This document shows positions 38,363 to 47,184 of a stretch of DNA of 59,587 nucleotides, one piece after another (position 1 is the stretch's first letter; every line of letters begins with the position of its first letter). Origin of the DNA: an uncultured Bacteroidota bacterium (GTDB lineage: Bacteria > Bacteroidota > Bacteroidia > Chitinophagales > Chitinophagaceae); the NCBI GenBank assembly GCA_903878475.1, contig CAIRHQ010000084.1:1-59587 (forward strand). The letters are read 5' to 3'. A program made the position numbers and the translations under genes. The notes under the pieces were generated by a model. That model did not search any database, was not told the origin of the DNA, and saw only the letters and a list, made by a program, of their open reading frames with translations.

Positions 38363-39169
38363 CTAATTGATTTTATAAAATTCAGTGAAATCGTTTTTTA
38401 ACCGCTGGTACAAGAATTCATCAACCGGAAATTCGCCGTACCATACATATTCATAACTGAGGGTGATGCGGGCAAAATCATTTCTGCATTTCGCATCTTT
38501 AATTTCCCGCACATACTGATAATTCGTTTTGTCGGATGCCGGTTGAATGATATTTCTTGACGCCAGCAATTGAAGGGCTTTCAGGTAATGATACCGAATG
38601 GCCAACCGATAATTGCCTGCCTTCGTGGCCTGACCGATCAATCCGTCGAAATCCGAATCTGGATTGATCAACCCTTCCTGCAAAGTTTGTTCTGTTACGG
38701 ATTCTAACCGGGATGCCTTTTTGAAGATCCCTTCGGTGAGGAACAACCTGTACAGGATGAATAGGACAAAGCAGATGGCCAGGAACCAGAAAAAATATTT
38801 GGTGGCAGCAGAAGCCATCAGTTTATCGAACCAACTCATGCCGGCACTCAGGTCTTCCTCTTTGGGTTTGTTCTTTTGGTGTTTTGATTTTAAGAGGCTA
38901 TCGAGATAGACCATATACCCAAAGGATTTATCTTTTTTCCATTGAGCAATTGAATCGGGTGAAACAACCAGCTGATTATTGAATAAAGAAGTATCCACGC
39001 CATCCGAGGCCCCTTCATCCGTACTGATCGGATAGGTTTCGGAAATTGAATCGAGTAGCACATTAGGCGTAATCACTACAGAATCAGTTTTCACCGATGG
39101 ATAATCCTGAGCCTGCAACGCATTGATGCTACTGCCAACAAAAAATAATATGCAGAGGAATTTATGCAT
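38363..39169 (-). CDS. DUF4129 membrane protein
   Basis: 268 residues with a signal peptide (CILFFVGSSINALQAQ), an extracytoplasmic segment to about 130, one helix near 129-147 (FFWFLAICFVLFILYRLFL) and a C-terminal DUF4129 helical domain containing YRLAIRYHYLKALQLLASRN near 192-211. Similar domains occur at the C-terminus of transglutaminase-like membrane proteins. It overlaps the SpoIIM-like gene by eight bases and is four bases before the DUF4350 gene. Confidence 0.85.
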   Translation of the reverse strand: MHKFLCILFFVGSSINALQAQDYPSVKTDSVVITPNVLLDSISETYPISTDEGASDGVDTSLFNNQLVVSPDSIAQWKKDKSFGYMVYLDSLLKSKHQKNKPKEEDLSAGMSWFDKLMASAATKYFFWFLAICFVLFILYRLFLTEGIFKKASRLESVTEQTLQEGLINPDSDFDGLIGQATKAGNYRLAIRYHYLKALQLLASRNIIQPASDKTNYQYVREIKDAKCRNDFARITLSYEYVWYGEFPVDEFLYQRLKNDFTEFYKIN

Positions 39170-40190
39170 GCGATTGCTTCAGCCGGTTGACGATGCCATC
39201 TGACTGAATATAGTATCCTTTTTTATGAAGACGAATGGGAAGTATAACAAAATACCAGATGATAAAAGAAAGCGATATCGCCAGTATACTAACGCTAACC
39301 CATACGGGCATTCCGGCATGGTTTTGTTTGGTATACGACTCGCTCATCAGATGGGTAACATAACTTTCGAAGAAAGCAGCCACGATAAAGACCGGGATCA
39401 AACAGATCAACACTTTTGCGGCATCTTTAGCCCCCCTTCTAAAGGATACCATTCGGGAATAGGTACCCGGAAACATGATGCCATTGGCTAAAATAAACCC
39501 TGCTGTACTGGCGATCACGATGGCCGATATTTCCAGCGTGCCATGTATCCAGATCACCAGGATCGATGGCAAGCCGAGGCCTTTCGAAAAGAACATATAC
39601 TGAAATACACCCAGCATCAACCCGTTACTCCACATGATGAACAAGGTTACCAGGCCCAGGGTGAAGCCTCCAATAAATGAACGAAAAGCCACACCAATAT
39701 TATTGAAACCAATGCGCACGAACATGGTAAACGGGTTATCATCTTTATAAACCCCAAACGGATCGCCCTTGGCAATATTCTCTTCTGTCATATCCACATA
39801 ACGATCGCCTAGAACGCCTCGAACAAACTGATCATTATGCATGGCAGAAAAAACACCGATGGCTACAAAAAAAACAAACAACAGTGTGGTGAACAGAAAA
39901 ATGCGGTGATATCTTTTAAACAACAGGGGAAGTTCATATTTCCAGAAGGTAAATATTCTGCTATATTTTTCTTTTTTGTTTTGATAAATGCTTTGGTAAA
40001 TGCCAGCCGCGATGCCATTGATCCAGTGGGTTACCTTACTTTTTGGATAAAATGTTTTTGAATAAGACAGGTCATCGATGAGGGTGATGAAGCGATCGGC
40101 TGTTTCATCCGGATTGTCGGCGGGCACCTGCTGATATTCTTTCCACTTTTCAGCATTTTTTTTTATGAACAGGGCTTCGCGCATTCCCAA
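39162..40190 (-). CDS. Stage II sporulation protein M-like (DUF95) membrane protein
   Basis: 342 residues. Membrane helices lie near residues 95-115, 165-200, 210-235 and in the C-terminal third. Segments such as LGVFQYMFFSKGLGLPSILVIWIHGTLEISAIVIA near 195-230 are characteristic of the SpoIIM/DUF95 family, which in non-spore-formers is thought to be a membrane component of unknown activity. Here it heads the MoxR run, and a divergent RDD gene lies about 100 bases away. Confidence 0.87.
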   Translation of the reverse strand: MGMREALFIKKNAEKWKEYQQVPADNPDETADRFITLIDDLSYSKTFYPKSKVTHWINGIAAGIYQSIYQNKKEKYSRIFTFWKYELPLLFKRYHRIFLFTTLLFVFFVAIGVFSAMHNDQFVRGVLGDRYVDMTEENIAKGDPFGVYKDDNPFTMFVRIGFNNIGVAFRSFIGGFTLGLVTLFIMWSNGLMLGVFQYMFFSKGLGLPSILVIWIHGTLEISAIVIASTAGFILANGIMFPGTYSRMVSFRRGAKDAAKVLICLIPVFIVAAFFESYVTHLMSESYTKQNHAGMPVWVSVSILAISLSFIIWYFVILPIRLHKKGYYIQSDGIVNRLKQSHA

Positions 40191-40291
40191 ATTTAATGAT
40201 TACCGCTGTACCGGGAACATTTCGTAAAATTTAATAAATAATTTCATTCAAGCCAAGTTCTGAACCTGGCAATTTGTAAATTGTGCTCTAC

Positions 40292-41077
40292 ATGCCCATC
40301 ATCCAGATAGCCACTGCTTTTAATATTGACCTGGAATTCGAGATCGCCGAATTCCATAAAAGGCTATTGGCATATATCATCGATTTCATCATGATGATCA
40401 TCTATCTCTTCAGCATGAAATATCTGTTGTATACGGGCTTCCAGATAGATTTTGAACAGGATATGGGAATCGATATCCTGGTGATCTCGCTTCCCTTGCT
40501 GCTTTATTCCTTATTGACCGAATTGTGGATGAACGGACAAACCATTGGAAAAAAAATCCTGCGGATTCGTGTGATCAGTCTGGAAGGTGGTGAACCTAGT
40601 TTTGGACAATACATTTTACGCTGGATCACTAAATTCTTTGAATGGCCTTTTTTATTCGGGTATATTTTCTTTTCAAAGGATGCCTTGCTGGTTTACATCT
40701 TTATTACCGGAATATTAGGCATCAGTGTTATGATCATTATTGCCGTTACCGGAAAACATCAGCGACTTGGGGATCTGGCAGCGGGCACGGTGGTGGTGAA
40801 TACCAAAACGGCTTTCACAGTAGATGATACCGTATTCATGCAGGTGAACCAGACAGATTATAAAGTGCTTTTCCCGGAGGTCATGCGGTTGAGCGACCGG
40901 GATATCAATACCATCAAATCGGTACTTACCCAGGCCGCTAAACGCAATAATTTTGAGATGTGTAACAGGGTATCGGCAAAAGTTAAAGATGTGCTGAACA
41001 TTAATTCAGACATGCATACCGACCAGTTCCTTGAAAAATTACTGGAAGATTACAATTACCTCGCAACCCGTGAGTGA
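40292..41077 (+). CDS. RDD-family membrane protein
   Basis: About 261 residues from the ATG at 40,292 (a GTG at 40,283 is possible). The RDD signature appears as FHKRLLAYIIDFIMMIIY near residues 24-41 and helices follow near 65-85 and 125-150, ending with GKHQRLGDLAAGTVVVNTK near 153-171. A helical cytoplasmic tail of about 85 residues follows. RDD proteins of this form are frequently linked to the MoxR/SpoIIM cluster in Bacteroidota, as here. Function unknown. Confidence 0.88.
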   Translation: MPIIQIATAFNIDLEFEIAEFHKRLLAYIIDFIMMIIYLFSMKYLLYTGFQIDFEQDMGIDILVISLPLLLYSLLTELWMNGQTIGKKILRIRVISLEGGEPSFGQYILRWITKFFEWPFLFGYIFFSKDALLVYIFITGILGISVMIIIAVTGKHQRLGDLAAGTVVVNTKTAFTVDDTVFMQVNQTDYKVLFPEVMRLSDRDINTIKSVLTQAAKRNNFEMCNRVSAKVKDVLNINSDMHTDQFLEKLLEDYNYLATRE

Positions 41078-41091
41078 TCCTAAGGCTTGGC

Positions 41092-41550
41092 TTATCGGGT
41101 GGCTACGCCAATGATACCGATCAGTATCGACAAACCGATCAATCCCACATACAGTACAGTGATGATGCCCAGTATCCTGAAATATACTTTGATATTCTGG
41201 AACGACTGGTTCAAACTCAGTTGATCTGCGGTTTGCAAGGCCTGCTTCATCTTTGTGGCAAAACGATACAGGTACAAGGAGATGAAAAAGAAAACAACGG
41301 CAATGATCAGGTAAAACACGGTAATAAATCCTGCACTCAGTGCGGCTGCACTACCCGACCTACCATATGGGTTGGTGCTGAAGCGGCTCAATAATGCACC
41401 CATAAAAAATGCGGCGAAGCAAAGAAATACGCTAAGGATGATGCCCACAATGGCAATAAACTTTGCCCACATGGCGGTTTCCTTTAAATGAGTTTGCCCC
41501 TGTTCGTCGATCTGAAGGTCGTATTTCAGTAAGTTTTGATCAGCATCCAT
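41092..41550 (-). CDS. Small membrane protein, DUF5362-like
   Basis: 152 residues with three hydrophobic segments near 29-55, 73-97 and 128-150 separated by a basic amphipathic stretch (YLYRFATKMKQALQTADQ near 93-110). It resembles the DUF5362 type often found next to RDD genes; I am not certain of the family. Read convergently with the RDD gene, with 14 bases between stops, and located behind the proS terminator. Confidence 0.7.
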   Translation of the reverse strand: MDADQNLLKYDLQIDEQGQTHLKETAMWAKFIAIVGIILSVFLCFAAFFMGALLSRFSTNPYGRSGSAAALSAGFITVFYLIIAVVFFFISLYLYRFATKMKQALQTADQLSLNQSFQNIKVYFRILGIITVLYVGLIGLSILIGIIGVATR

Positions 41551-41615
41551 GTGTTTAGTTTTAGTAGGTTAATGATGATAAGCGAATATGAAAAACTTTG
41601 GTGACACGACAAACA

Positions 41616-41644
41616 AAAGCCTCATAAATATTTTATGAGGCTTT
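41616..41644 (-). terminator. Terminator after proS
   Basis: A stem AGCCTCATAA/TTATGAGGCT with a short loop, followed on the minus strand by TTTTGTTTG. It lies 12 bases after the proS stop. The A-rich stretch on the other side could let it act in both directions. Confidence 0.85.
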
Positions 41645-41655
41645 CTGTTGATCAC

Positions 41656-43134
41656 TTAATAAGCTCTAGCAAATAAAACCCTTTGCGTACTTGGCTTACC
41701 TGTTAATATGCATGAGCCTGATTCCTGTACATTATTCAGGGGTATGCAACGTATGGTAGCCTTGGTTTGTTCTTTGATCTTTTCTTCTGTTTCGGCCGTG
41801 CCATCCCAATGTGCAGATACAAAGCCGCCCTTTTCATCCAGCAGTTTCACAAATTCATCCCAACTATCGCAAGCTGTTGTATGTTCTGTTTGGAAAGCAA
41901 CTGCCTTATCATACATCTGCTGCTGAATATCGGCGAGTAACTGGTTTACATAAGCAGCCAGCCCATCCATTGATTGACTTTTCTTCTCCTTGGTATCTCT
42001 GCGAGCCAGTTCAACCACATTATTTTCGATATCGCGTAATCCCAGGGCGATCCTTACGGGTACACCCTTCAATTCATACTCTGCAAATTTCCATCCGGGT
42101 CTGCTGTTATCATTATTGTCGTATTTCACCCGAATGCCCAATGCTTTCAATTCATTGATGATGCCCTGTGCCTTTTCGTCGATCACGGCTTTGCTTTCCT
42201 CTCCTTTATACACCGGAACGATCACCACCTGAATTGGAGCAATTTTTGGAGGCATTATTAATCCCTGGTCATCGCTATGTGCCATGATCAATGCACCGAT
42301 CAGTCGGGTAGAAACTCCCCATGAAGTTGCCCACACATAATCAAGCGTATTGTTCTTATCGCTGAATTTCACATCAAAGGCCTTAGCAAAATTTTGACCA
42401 AGAAAATGCGATGTGCCTGCCTGCAATGCTTTTCCATCCTGCATCATGGCTTCAATACAATAGGTTTCTTCGGCGCCGGCAAACCGTTCATTAGGTGTTT
42501 TAATTCCTTTGATCACGGGCACAGCCATATACTCTTCTACAAAATCGGCATATACATCCAGCATACGTTCAGTCTCTTCCACAGCTTCCTGTTTGGTAGC
42601 ATGTGCGGTATGGCCTTCCTGCCATAGAAATTCGGCCGTGCGCAAGAACAAGCGGGTACGCATCTCCCAGCGCACTACATTGGCCCATTGGTTGATGAGG
42701 ATGGGCAGGTCGCGGTACGACTGTATCCAACCCTTATAAGTATTCCAGATGATGGCTTCACTGGTTGGCCGAATAATGAGTTCTTCTTCCAGTTTGGCAT
42801 CCGGGTCTACCATCAGTTTGCCTTTATTATTAGGATCAGCTTTTAAACGGTAATGAGTAACGATGGCACATTCCTTGGCAAATCCTTCGGCATTCTTTTC
42901 CTCGGCTTCAAAAAGACTTTTGGGCACAAAAAGCGGGAAATAGGCATTTACATGCCCGGTTTCCTTGAACATTTTATCCAATTGGTCGCGCATATTTTCC
43001 CATAAGGCAAAGCCATAGGGTTTGATCACCATGCATCCCCTTACGGAGGAATGATCGGCCAGTCCGCTTTTCAATACCAGATCATTGTACCATTGCGAAT
43101 AATCTTCCGCCCTTGTTGTCAGTTCTTTACTCAT
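41656..43134 (-). CDS. proS: Prolyl-tRNA synthetase, archaeal/eukaryote-like type
   Basis: 492 residues, class II synthetase. Motif 1 and 2 regions are seen in [20 protein letters not shown] near residues 33-52 and [28 protein letters not shown] near 143-170; motif 3 is in [13 protein letters not shown] near 277-289. It lacks the editing insertion of the bacterial type and ends in the terminal tyrosine (VLFARAY) typical of the archaeal-like type found in Bacteroidota. Charges tRNA-Pro. Confidence 0.96.
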   Translation of the reverse strand: MSKELTTRAEDYSQWYNDLVLKSGLADHSSVRGCMVIKPYGFALWENMRDQLDKMFKETGHVNAYFPLFVPKSLFEAEEKNAEGFAKECAIVTHYRLKADPNNKGKLMVDPDAKLEEELIIRPTSEAIIWNTYKGWIQSYRDLPILINQWANVVRWEMRTRLFLRTAEFLWQEGHTAHATKQEAVEETERMLDVYADFVEEYMAVPVIKGIKTPNERFAGAEETYCIEAMMQDGKALQAGTSHFLGQNFAKAFDVKFSDKNNTLDYVWATSWGVSTRLIGALIMAHSDDQGLIMPPKIAPIQVVIVPVYKGEESKAVIDEKAQGIINELKALGIRVKYDNNDNSRPGWKFAEYELKGVPVRIALGLRDIENNVVELARRDTKEKKSQSMDGLAAYVNQLLADIQQQMYDKAVAFQTEHTTACDSWDEFVKLLDEKGGFVSAHWDGTAETEEKIKEQTKATIRCIPLNNVQESGSCILTGKPSTQRVLFARAY

Positions 43135-43325
43135 GTTATCAGTCCCGCCAGTTGCAGGGTAAATTTTGAAAGTTAAATAATGCCTGATCGCTGTTTTTAG
43201 CAGTATTTTAACAGCAAACTAAAGCTGTTTTTTGCCCTATGGCAAAGCATTTGTGCATAAATAAGCGTCAATCAGTACTACGCAAAAATAGTAACTTCAA
43301 TTTTAAATCTTTTAATCAAACTGCC

Positions 43326-43988
43326 ATGAACCCTAAACTTTTACTCATCGCCTTATCAGTAGCCAGTTTCAGCAGTTGTACCACTACGTACAAAAATGGT
43401 CAAACACCCGATGATGTGTATTATTCTCCGGTAAGACCAGTAGAGCGGGAACAAAATAACAAGCAAGATGATGACCAGGATGATGCAAACGACTGGTCGA
43501 TCCGAATGGGCGTTCGGGATTACCGCTGGCGCAATCTGGATTGGGATAATGATTATCGCTATAACAATTACCCTTACGCCTCAAGCATATACTATAACAA
43601 CCATTATTTTAATAACCACTATTATTATGGTACTCCTGTCAATTACAAGAGTTACCGTCCGGTACGCAGCACCCCACGTACTGTAAACCTGAATGCCTAC
43701 CCCCGAAATACCAATAGTACCTCCAGCAATCCTAAAACCGGAGCACCCGTACGCGTATATAATAACAGCAATGGGAAGTCTGGGTTAGGCAATACCATCC
43801 GACAAATGCTCTCTGGTTCCGGCAAGTCCTCATCTAACAATAACCGGGATTATAATCCTGGAAATTCAGGCAACAGCGGAAACTCAAACAACAGCGGAAA
43901 CTCGGGCAGCGGAAAAACGAGCAGCGGTAATTCTTCTTCGGGCAATAGCAATTCCGGAAGCGCCACTCGTCCTAACAGGGGCAATTAA
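43326..43988 (+). CDS. Low-complexity surface lipoprotein, unknown
   Basis: About 220 residues from MNPKLLLIALSVASFSSC, a lipoprotein signal with Cys 18. The frame extends upstream to 43,239, but that part is not protein-like. Residues 60-120 are rich in Tyr, Asn and Asp (YRWRNLDWDNDYRYNNYPYA), and the last 60 residues are Gly, Ser and Asn repeats (GNSGNSNNSGNSGSG). Such tails suggest an extended, flexible cell-surface protein. No family recognised. Confidence 0.7.
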   Translation: MNPKLLLIALSVASFSSCTTTYKNGQTPDDVYYSPVRPVEREQNNKQDDDQDDANDWSIRMGVRDYRWRNLDWDNDYRYNNYPYASSIYYNNHYFNNHYYYGTPVNYKSYRPVRSTPRTVNLNAYPRNTNSTSSNPKTGAPVRVYNNSNGKSGLGNTIRQMLSGSGKSSSNNNRDYNPGNSGNSGNSNNSGNSGSGKTSSGNSSSGNSNSGSATRPNRGN

Positions 43989-44056
43989 ACGCAGATTACC
44001 ATTGCCTACCCAACGATCGAAAACTATTCCGGCTCGCCGAAAATAAAAAATTCACC

Positions 44057-45601
44057 ATGCGTAAAATTTTACTCCCCATCTTATTGGTCTTCAGCATCAG
44101 CGTACAGGCACAGGCTCCAGAAGACGCACTCCGATTTTCCTTTTATCCCCAGAACGGAACTGCCAGAAACCTGGCCGTGGGCGGTGCGATGGGGTCATTG
44201 GGTGGAGATCTGAATGCGCTTTTTGTAAATCCTGCAGGACTTGGATTTTTCAAAACCAGTGAGTTCGTGTTGACCCCCGGATTTATTTTGAATAATAATA
44301 AAGCCAATTTCAGGCAAACCAATTCGGCCAATAAATCAAATGCTTTTAGTTATGGTACCAGTGGATGGGTATTTGGTGCCGCCGATGCATACCATCCAAA
44401 GAGCAGCAGCGCATTCAGTATTGGGATTACACAAACAGCCAATTTTAATAATGAAGTGAAGTATCGCGGACTCAACAATTTCAGTTCATTCAGTGAGCAG
44501 TATGCGGAGGAATTTGCAAAAAGCGGACTGACCATAGAACAAGCACTCAGTTTTCAAACACCCTATCCCTACTCTACTGCCCCTGCCCTGATGAGCTACC
44601 TCATTGATACCGTAAAAATAAACGGCGTATACAAGATAATGGCAGCCCCTGAGTTTATCCTCAATGCCGGCGGAGCCATTCAACAAGAATTTAGTCAGAC
44701 CAGTTCCGGCGGCATCAACGAACTGGCCTTGGGTTTTGCTCATAACAAAGATGACCGATGGTTCATTGGCGGAAGCATCGGTATTCCCATCATTCAATTT
44801 CACAGCATTACCAATGTAACCGAATCTGATACATCTTCCAATGCCAATAACCATTTCAGCAGGTTTGATTATATGGATGACCTCAGCACACATGGTTGGG
44901 GCCTCAACGGAAAATTTGGGGTTATTTATCGGCCAAAGGAATATATCCGGCTCGGATTATCTATTCAAACGCCCAGCTTCATGTTCCTAACGGATAAACG
45001 AACCACCCGTTTCAATACTCAACTGGAAAATCCTGTGGGCTATTTTACCGCCAATTCAACCACCTTCACCAACGACCAGCCGGGCGAAAGCAAATATCAT
45101 CAAAATACCCCCTTCAAAGCGATCATCAGCGGCTCTTATGTGTTCAGAGAATTATCGAATGTAAAAAAACAAAGGGCCTTCCTCACAGCCGATATCGAAT
45201 ATGTAAATCATAAAGGATCGCGTTTCAAAAGCAATAACAAGGGCGCAACAGCCGATGAAAAATCGTACTATACTTCATTGAATCAGGTGGTGAGCATCGA
45301 CTATAAAGGCAGTTTTAATTTCAGGGTAGGTGGAGAATTGAAGTTCAATACGATCATGGGCCGACTGGGATTTGCTTATTATAGCAACCCCTACCAGGAT
45401 GCCGCACTGAAGGCCAGCAGAATGTTACTAAGTGGAGGACTGGGTTATAGAAACAAAGGATTCTTCATCGACCTTACTTATGTACACTGCATCAGCAAAG
45501 ATGTACAGTTCCCTTACCGGCTCGAAGACCGTGCCAATACTTATGCATCCCTTGATCAAAAAAGAGGAAATGTGATGGCTACAGTGGGTATTAAATTTTA
45601 A
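44057..45601 (+). CDS. Outer membrane beta-barrel protein, OmpP1/FadL-like
   Basis: 514 residues with a signal peptide (ILLPILLVFSISVQAQ). The start of the mature protein, RFSFYPQNGTARNLAVGGAMGSLGGDLNALFVNPAGLGFF near residues 27-66, matches the FadL/OmpP1 and PorV-like pattern where an NPAGL loop follows the first strands. The rest alternates strands and polar loops and ends in an aromatic residue (VGIKF). Likely transports hydrophobic compounds or belongs to a T9SS-associated barrel group. The stop is six bases from the convergent miaA stop. Confidence 0.82.
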   Translation: MRKILLPILLVFSISVQAQAPEDALRFSFYPQNGTARNLAVGGAMGSLGGDLNALFVNPAGLGFFKTSEFVLTPGFILNNNKANFRQTNSANKSNAFSYGTSGWVFGAADAYHPKSSSAFSIGITQTANFNNEVKYRGLNNFSSFSEQYAEEFAKSGLTIEQALSFQTPYPYSTAPALMSYLIDTVKINGVYKIMAAPEFILNAGGAIQQEFSQTSSGGINELALGFAHNKDDRWFIGGSIGIPIIQFHSITNVTESDTSSNANNHFSRFDYMDDLSTHGWGLNGKFGVIYRPKEYIRLGLSIQTPSFMFLTDKRTTRFNTQLENPVGYFTANSTTFTNDQPGESKYHQNTPFKAIISGSYVFRELSNVKKQRAFLTADIEYVNHKGSRFKSNNKGATADEKSYYTSLNQVVSIDYKGSFNFRVGGELKFNTIMGRLGFAYYSNPYQDAALKASRMLLSGGLGYRNKGFFIDLTYVHCISKDVQFPYRLEDRANTYASLDQKRGNVMATVGIKF

Positions 45602-45606
45602 AAAAA

Positions 45607-46506
45607 CTAAGCCAGTTTAGTTTTCAATATCTCCATAACCGCATTGAGTTCGGGTACACACCATTGTATGCCTTCTTCCTTGCTGAACCAGGTCATCTGA
45701 CGCTTGGCATATTGGCGGGTATTGATCTTGATGACCTCCACAGCATCGGCCAGTGGAAGGTCGCCGGCAAGATGCCCAAACAATTCGCGGTAACCCACCG
45801 TTTGCAGGGCATTCAATTTTTTAAAAGACTGCAGTTGTTTTACTTCATCGAGCAATCCATCCTTCATCATTTGGTCTACCCGCCTGTTGATCCGCGTGTA
45901 CAATTGTTCTCTCGGTAATTCTACCCCGATCTTGATGATGTTGAATGCGCGTTGCTTTTTTGGCTGGGTATAAAATTCAATGACCGATCTGCCTGTTGAT
46001 AATTTTACTTCGAGAGCCCGCATCAAACGCTGTGGATTTTTTGTTTCACCCTGTTCAAAAAATATCGGGTCCTGTTGCTTTACCGTTTCCTGCAACCATT
46101 CCAATCCCTCCCACTCATAATCGGCTTTGATCTTTTCCCGGATGGCCGGATCGATCTCTGGCAACTCGTCGATGCCATGACAAAATGTTTTCACATACAG
46201 GCCCGTACCTCCTACTAAGATGGCGATATCATTTTTTTTGAAAATAGCATCTGCTTTTTTCAGTGCATATTGTTCAAATACGGCAGCATTAACTTCTTGT
46301 TGAATGGAGTGTGAATTTATAAAATGGTGTGTCACTGCCTTTAATTCTTCAGCAGATGGTTTTGCTACACCAATATTCAGTTCTTTAAAACACTGACGGC
46401 TATCCGCAGAAATGATCTCGGTGTTGAAATGTTGTGCCAGTTGAATGGCCAGGGCAGTTTTACCAACAGCTGTGGGGCCTACTATGGCGATGCAAGTTTT
46501 ATTCAC
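45607..46506 (-). CDS. miaA: tRNA dimethylallyltransferase
   Basis: 299 residues. Adds dimethylallyl to A37 of tRNAs that read codons starting with U. The P-loop is AIVGPTAVGKTALAIQL near residues 7-23, with ISADSRQCFKELNIGVAKPS near 33-52 and ILVGGTGLYVKTFCHG near 95-110. YAKRQMTWFSKEEGIQW near 267 is the C-terminal tRNA-contacting signature. It is followed on the same strand after a 59-base gap by the upstream pRiA4b-type gene. Confidence 0.96.
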   Translation of the reverse strand: MNKTCIAIVGPTAVGKTALAIQLAQHFNTEIISADSRQCFKELNIGVAKPSAEELKAVTHHFINSHSIQQEVNAAVFEQYALKKADAIFKKNDIAILVGGTGLYVKTFCHGIDELPEIDPAIREKIKADYEWEGLEWLQETVKQQDPIFFEQGETKNPQRLMRALEVKLSTGRSVIEFYTQPKKQRAFNIIKIGVELPREQLYTRINRRVDQMMKDGLLDEVKQLQSFKKLNALQTVGYRELFGHLAGDLPLADAVEVIKINTRQYAKRQMTWFSKEEGIQWCVPELNAVMEILKTKLA

Positions 46507-46565
46507 GGAAGATGGGAGTTTGTAAAGAACTCTTAAAAAAAATATTGTTTAGGAAATACGCTTAA

Positions 46566-47141
46566 TCAGAAACCGTCATTCTCTTCATTGCCTGTTGTTT
46601 CTTCTTCTTCATCTCCAGTTGAGGCTTCCTCTTCACCTTCTTCACTGAAACCTTCAGCAAGTGCAGAAGGCTGCAGATCATATTTTTCTTCCATCTCGGC
46701 AAGGCGACTATCGATCAGTCCCTTAGTACCATATTGCGATGGAGCAATTCCTTCAACACGTATACAAACCGGATAGGTCAGCTTTTTATTTTCTTCCTTA
46801 TCCACATTGATCAGTTCCACCATAAAATGCCAGACCTTATTGAAATCATACTCGTAAATGAATTTCTGATTGGGATTGCTGATCTCAGTGCCCATGGCAG
46901 TATCTTCCATCAGCAATGGTTCGGCCTTATAAACCTTATCATATTTTTCAAGGGATATTTCGCGGCCCCTTAACCAGCTGTCGTTGCTCCGGTAAAAAGT
47001 GGCTTTATGCTTATTGTCGAACTCATAACTCTTCAAGATGCAATCATGCAGGTCTTTGAAGGTCTGCGTATGCCGGATGGCAATATCGCGGTACACACTA
47101 TCATCGTCTTCCCAATATATTCTAAATCGTAAGATGGCCAT
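46566..47141 (-). CDS. Plasmid pRiA4b ORF-3-family protein
   Basis: 191 residues. The first 155 residues follow the pRiA4b ORF-3 pattern: LRFRIYWEDDDSVYRDIAIRHTQTFKDLHDCIL near 4-36, AFDNKHKATFYRSND-like segment, and FIYEYDFNKVWHFMVELI near 93-110. The C-terminal 35 residues are almost entirely acidic (EEGEEEASTGDEEEETTGN). Despite the family name there is no transposon or plasmid feature here. Function unknown. Confidence 0.82.
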   Translation of the reverse strand: MAILRFRIYWEDDDSVYRDIAIRHTQTFKDLHDCILKSYEFDNKHKATFYRSNDSWLRGREISLEKYDKVYKAEPLLMEDTAMGTEISNPNQKFIYEYDFNKVWHFMVELINVDKEENKKLTYPVCIRVEGIAPSQYGTKGLIDSRLAEMEEKYDLQPSALAEGFSEEGEEEASTGDEEEETTGNEENDGF

Positions 47142-47184
47142 AACACAAAATTAAGCATTAAACTTTGACAAAAATCGGATCATA

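Noticed and set aside
34736-41550. MoxR cluster as a new defence system.
   Set aside because: MoxR/vWA pairs occur in some defence loci, but this gene set is a common Bacteroidota housekeeping-type membrane cluster and lacks nuclease, toxin or mobile context.
46566-47141. pRiA4b ORF-3-family gene as a mobile element.
   Set aside because: No transposase, inverted repeats or target duplication; the family name reflects where it was first seen.
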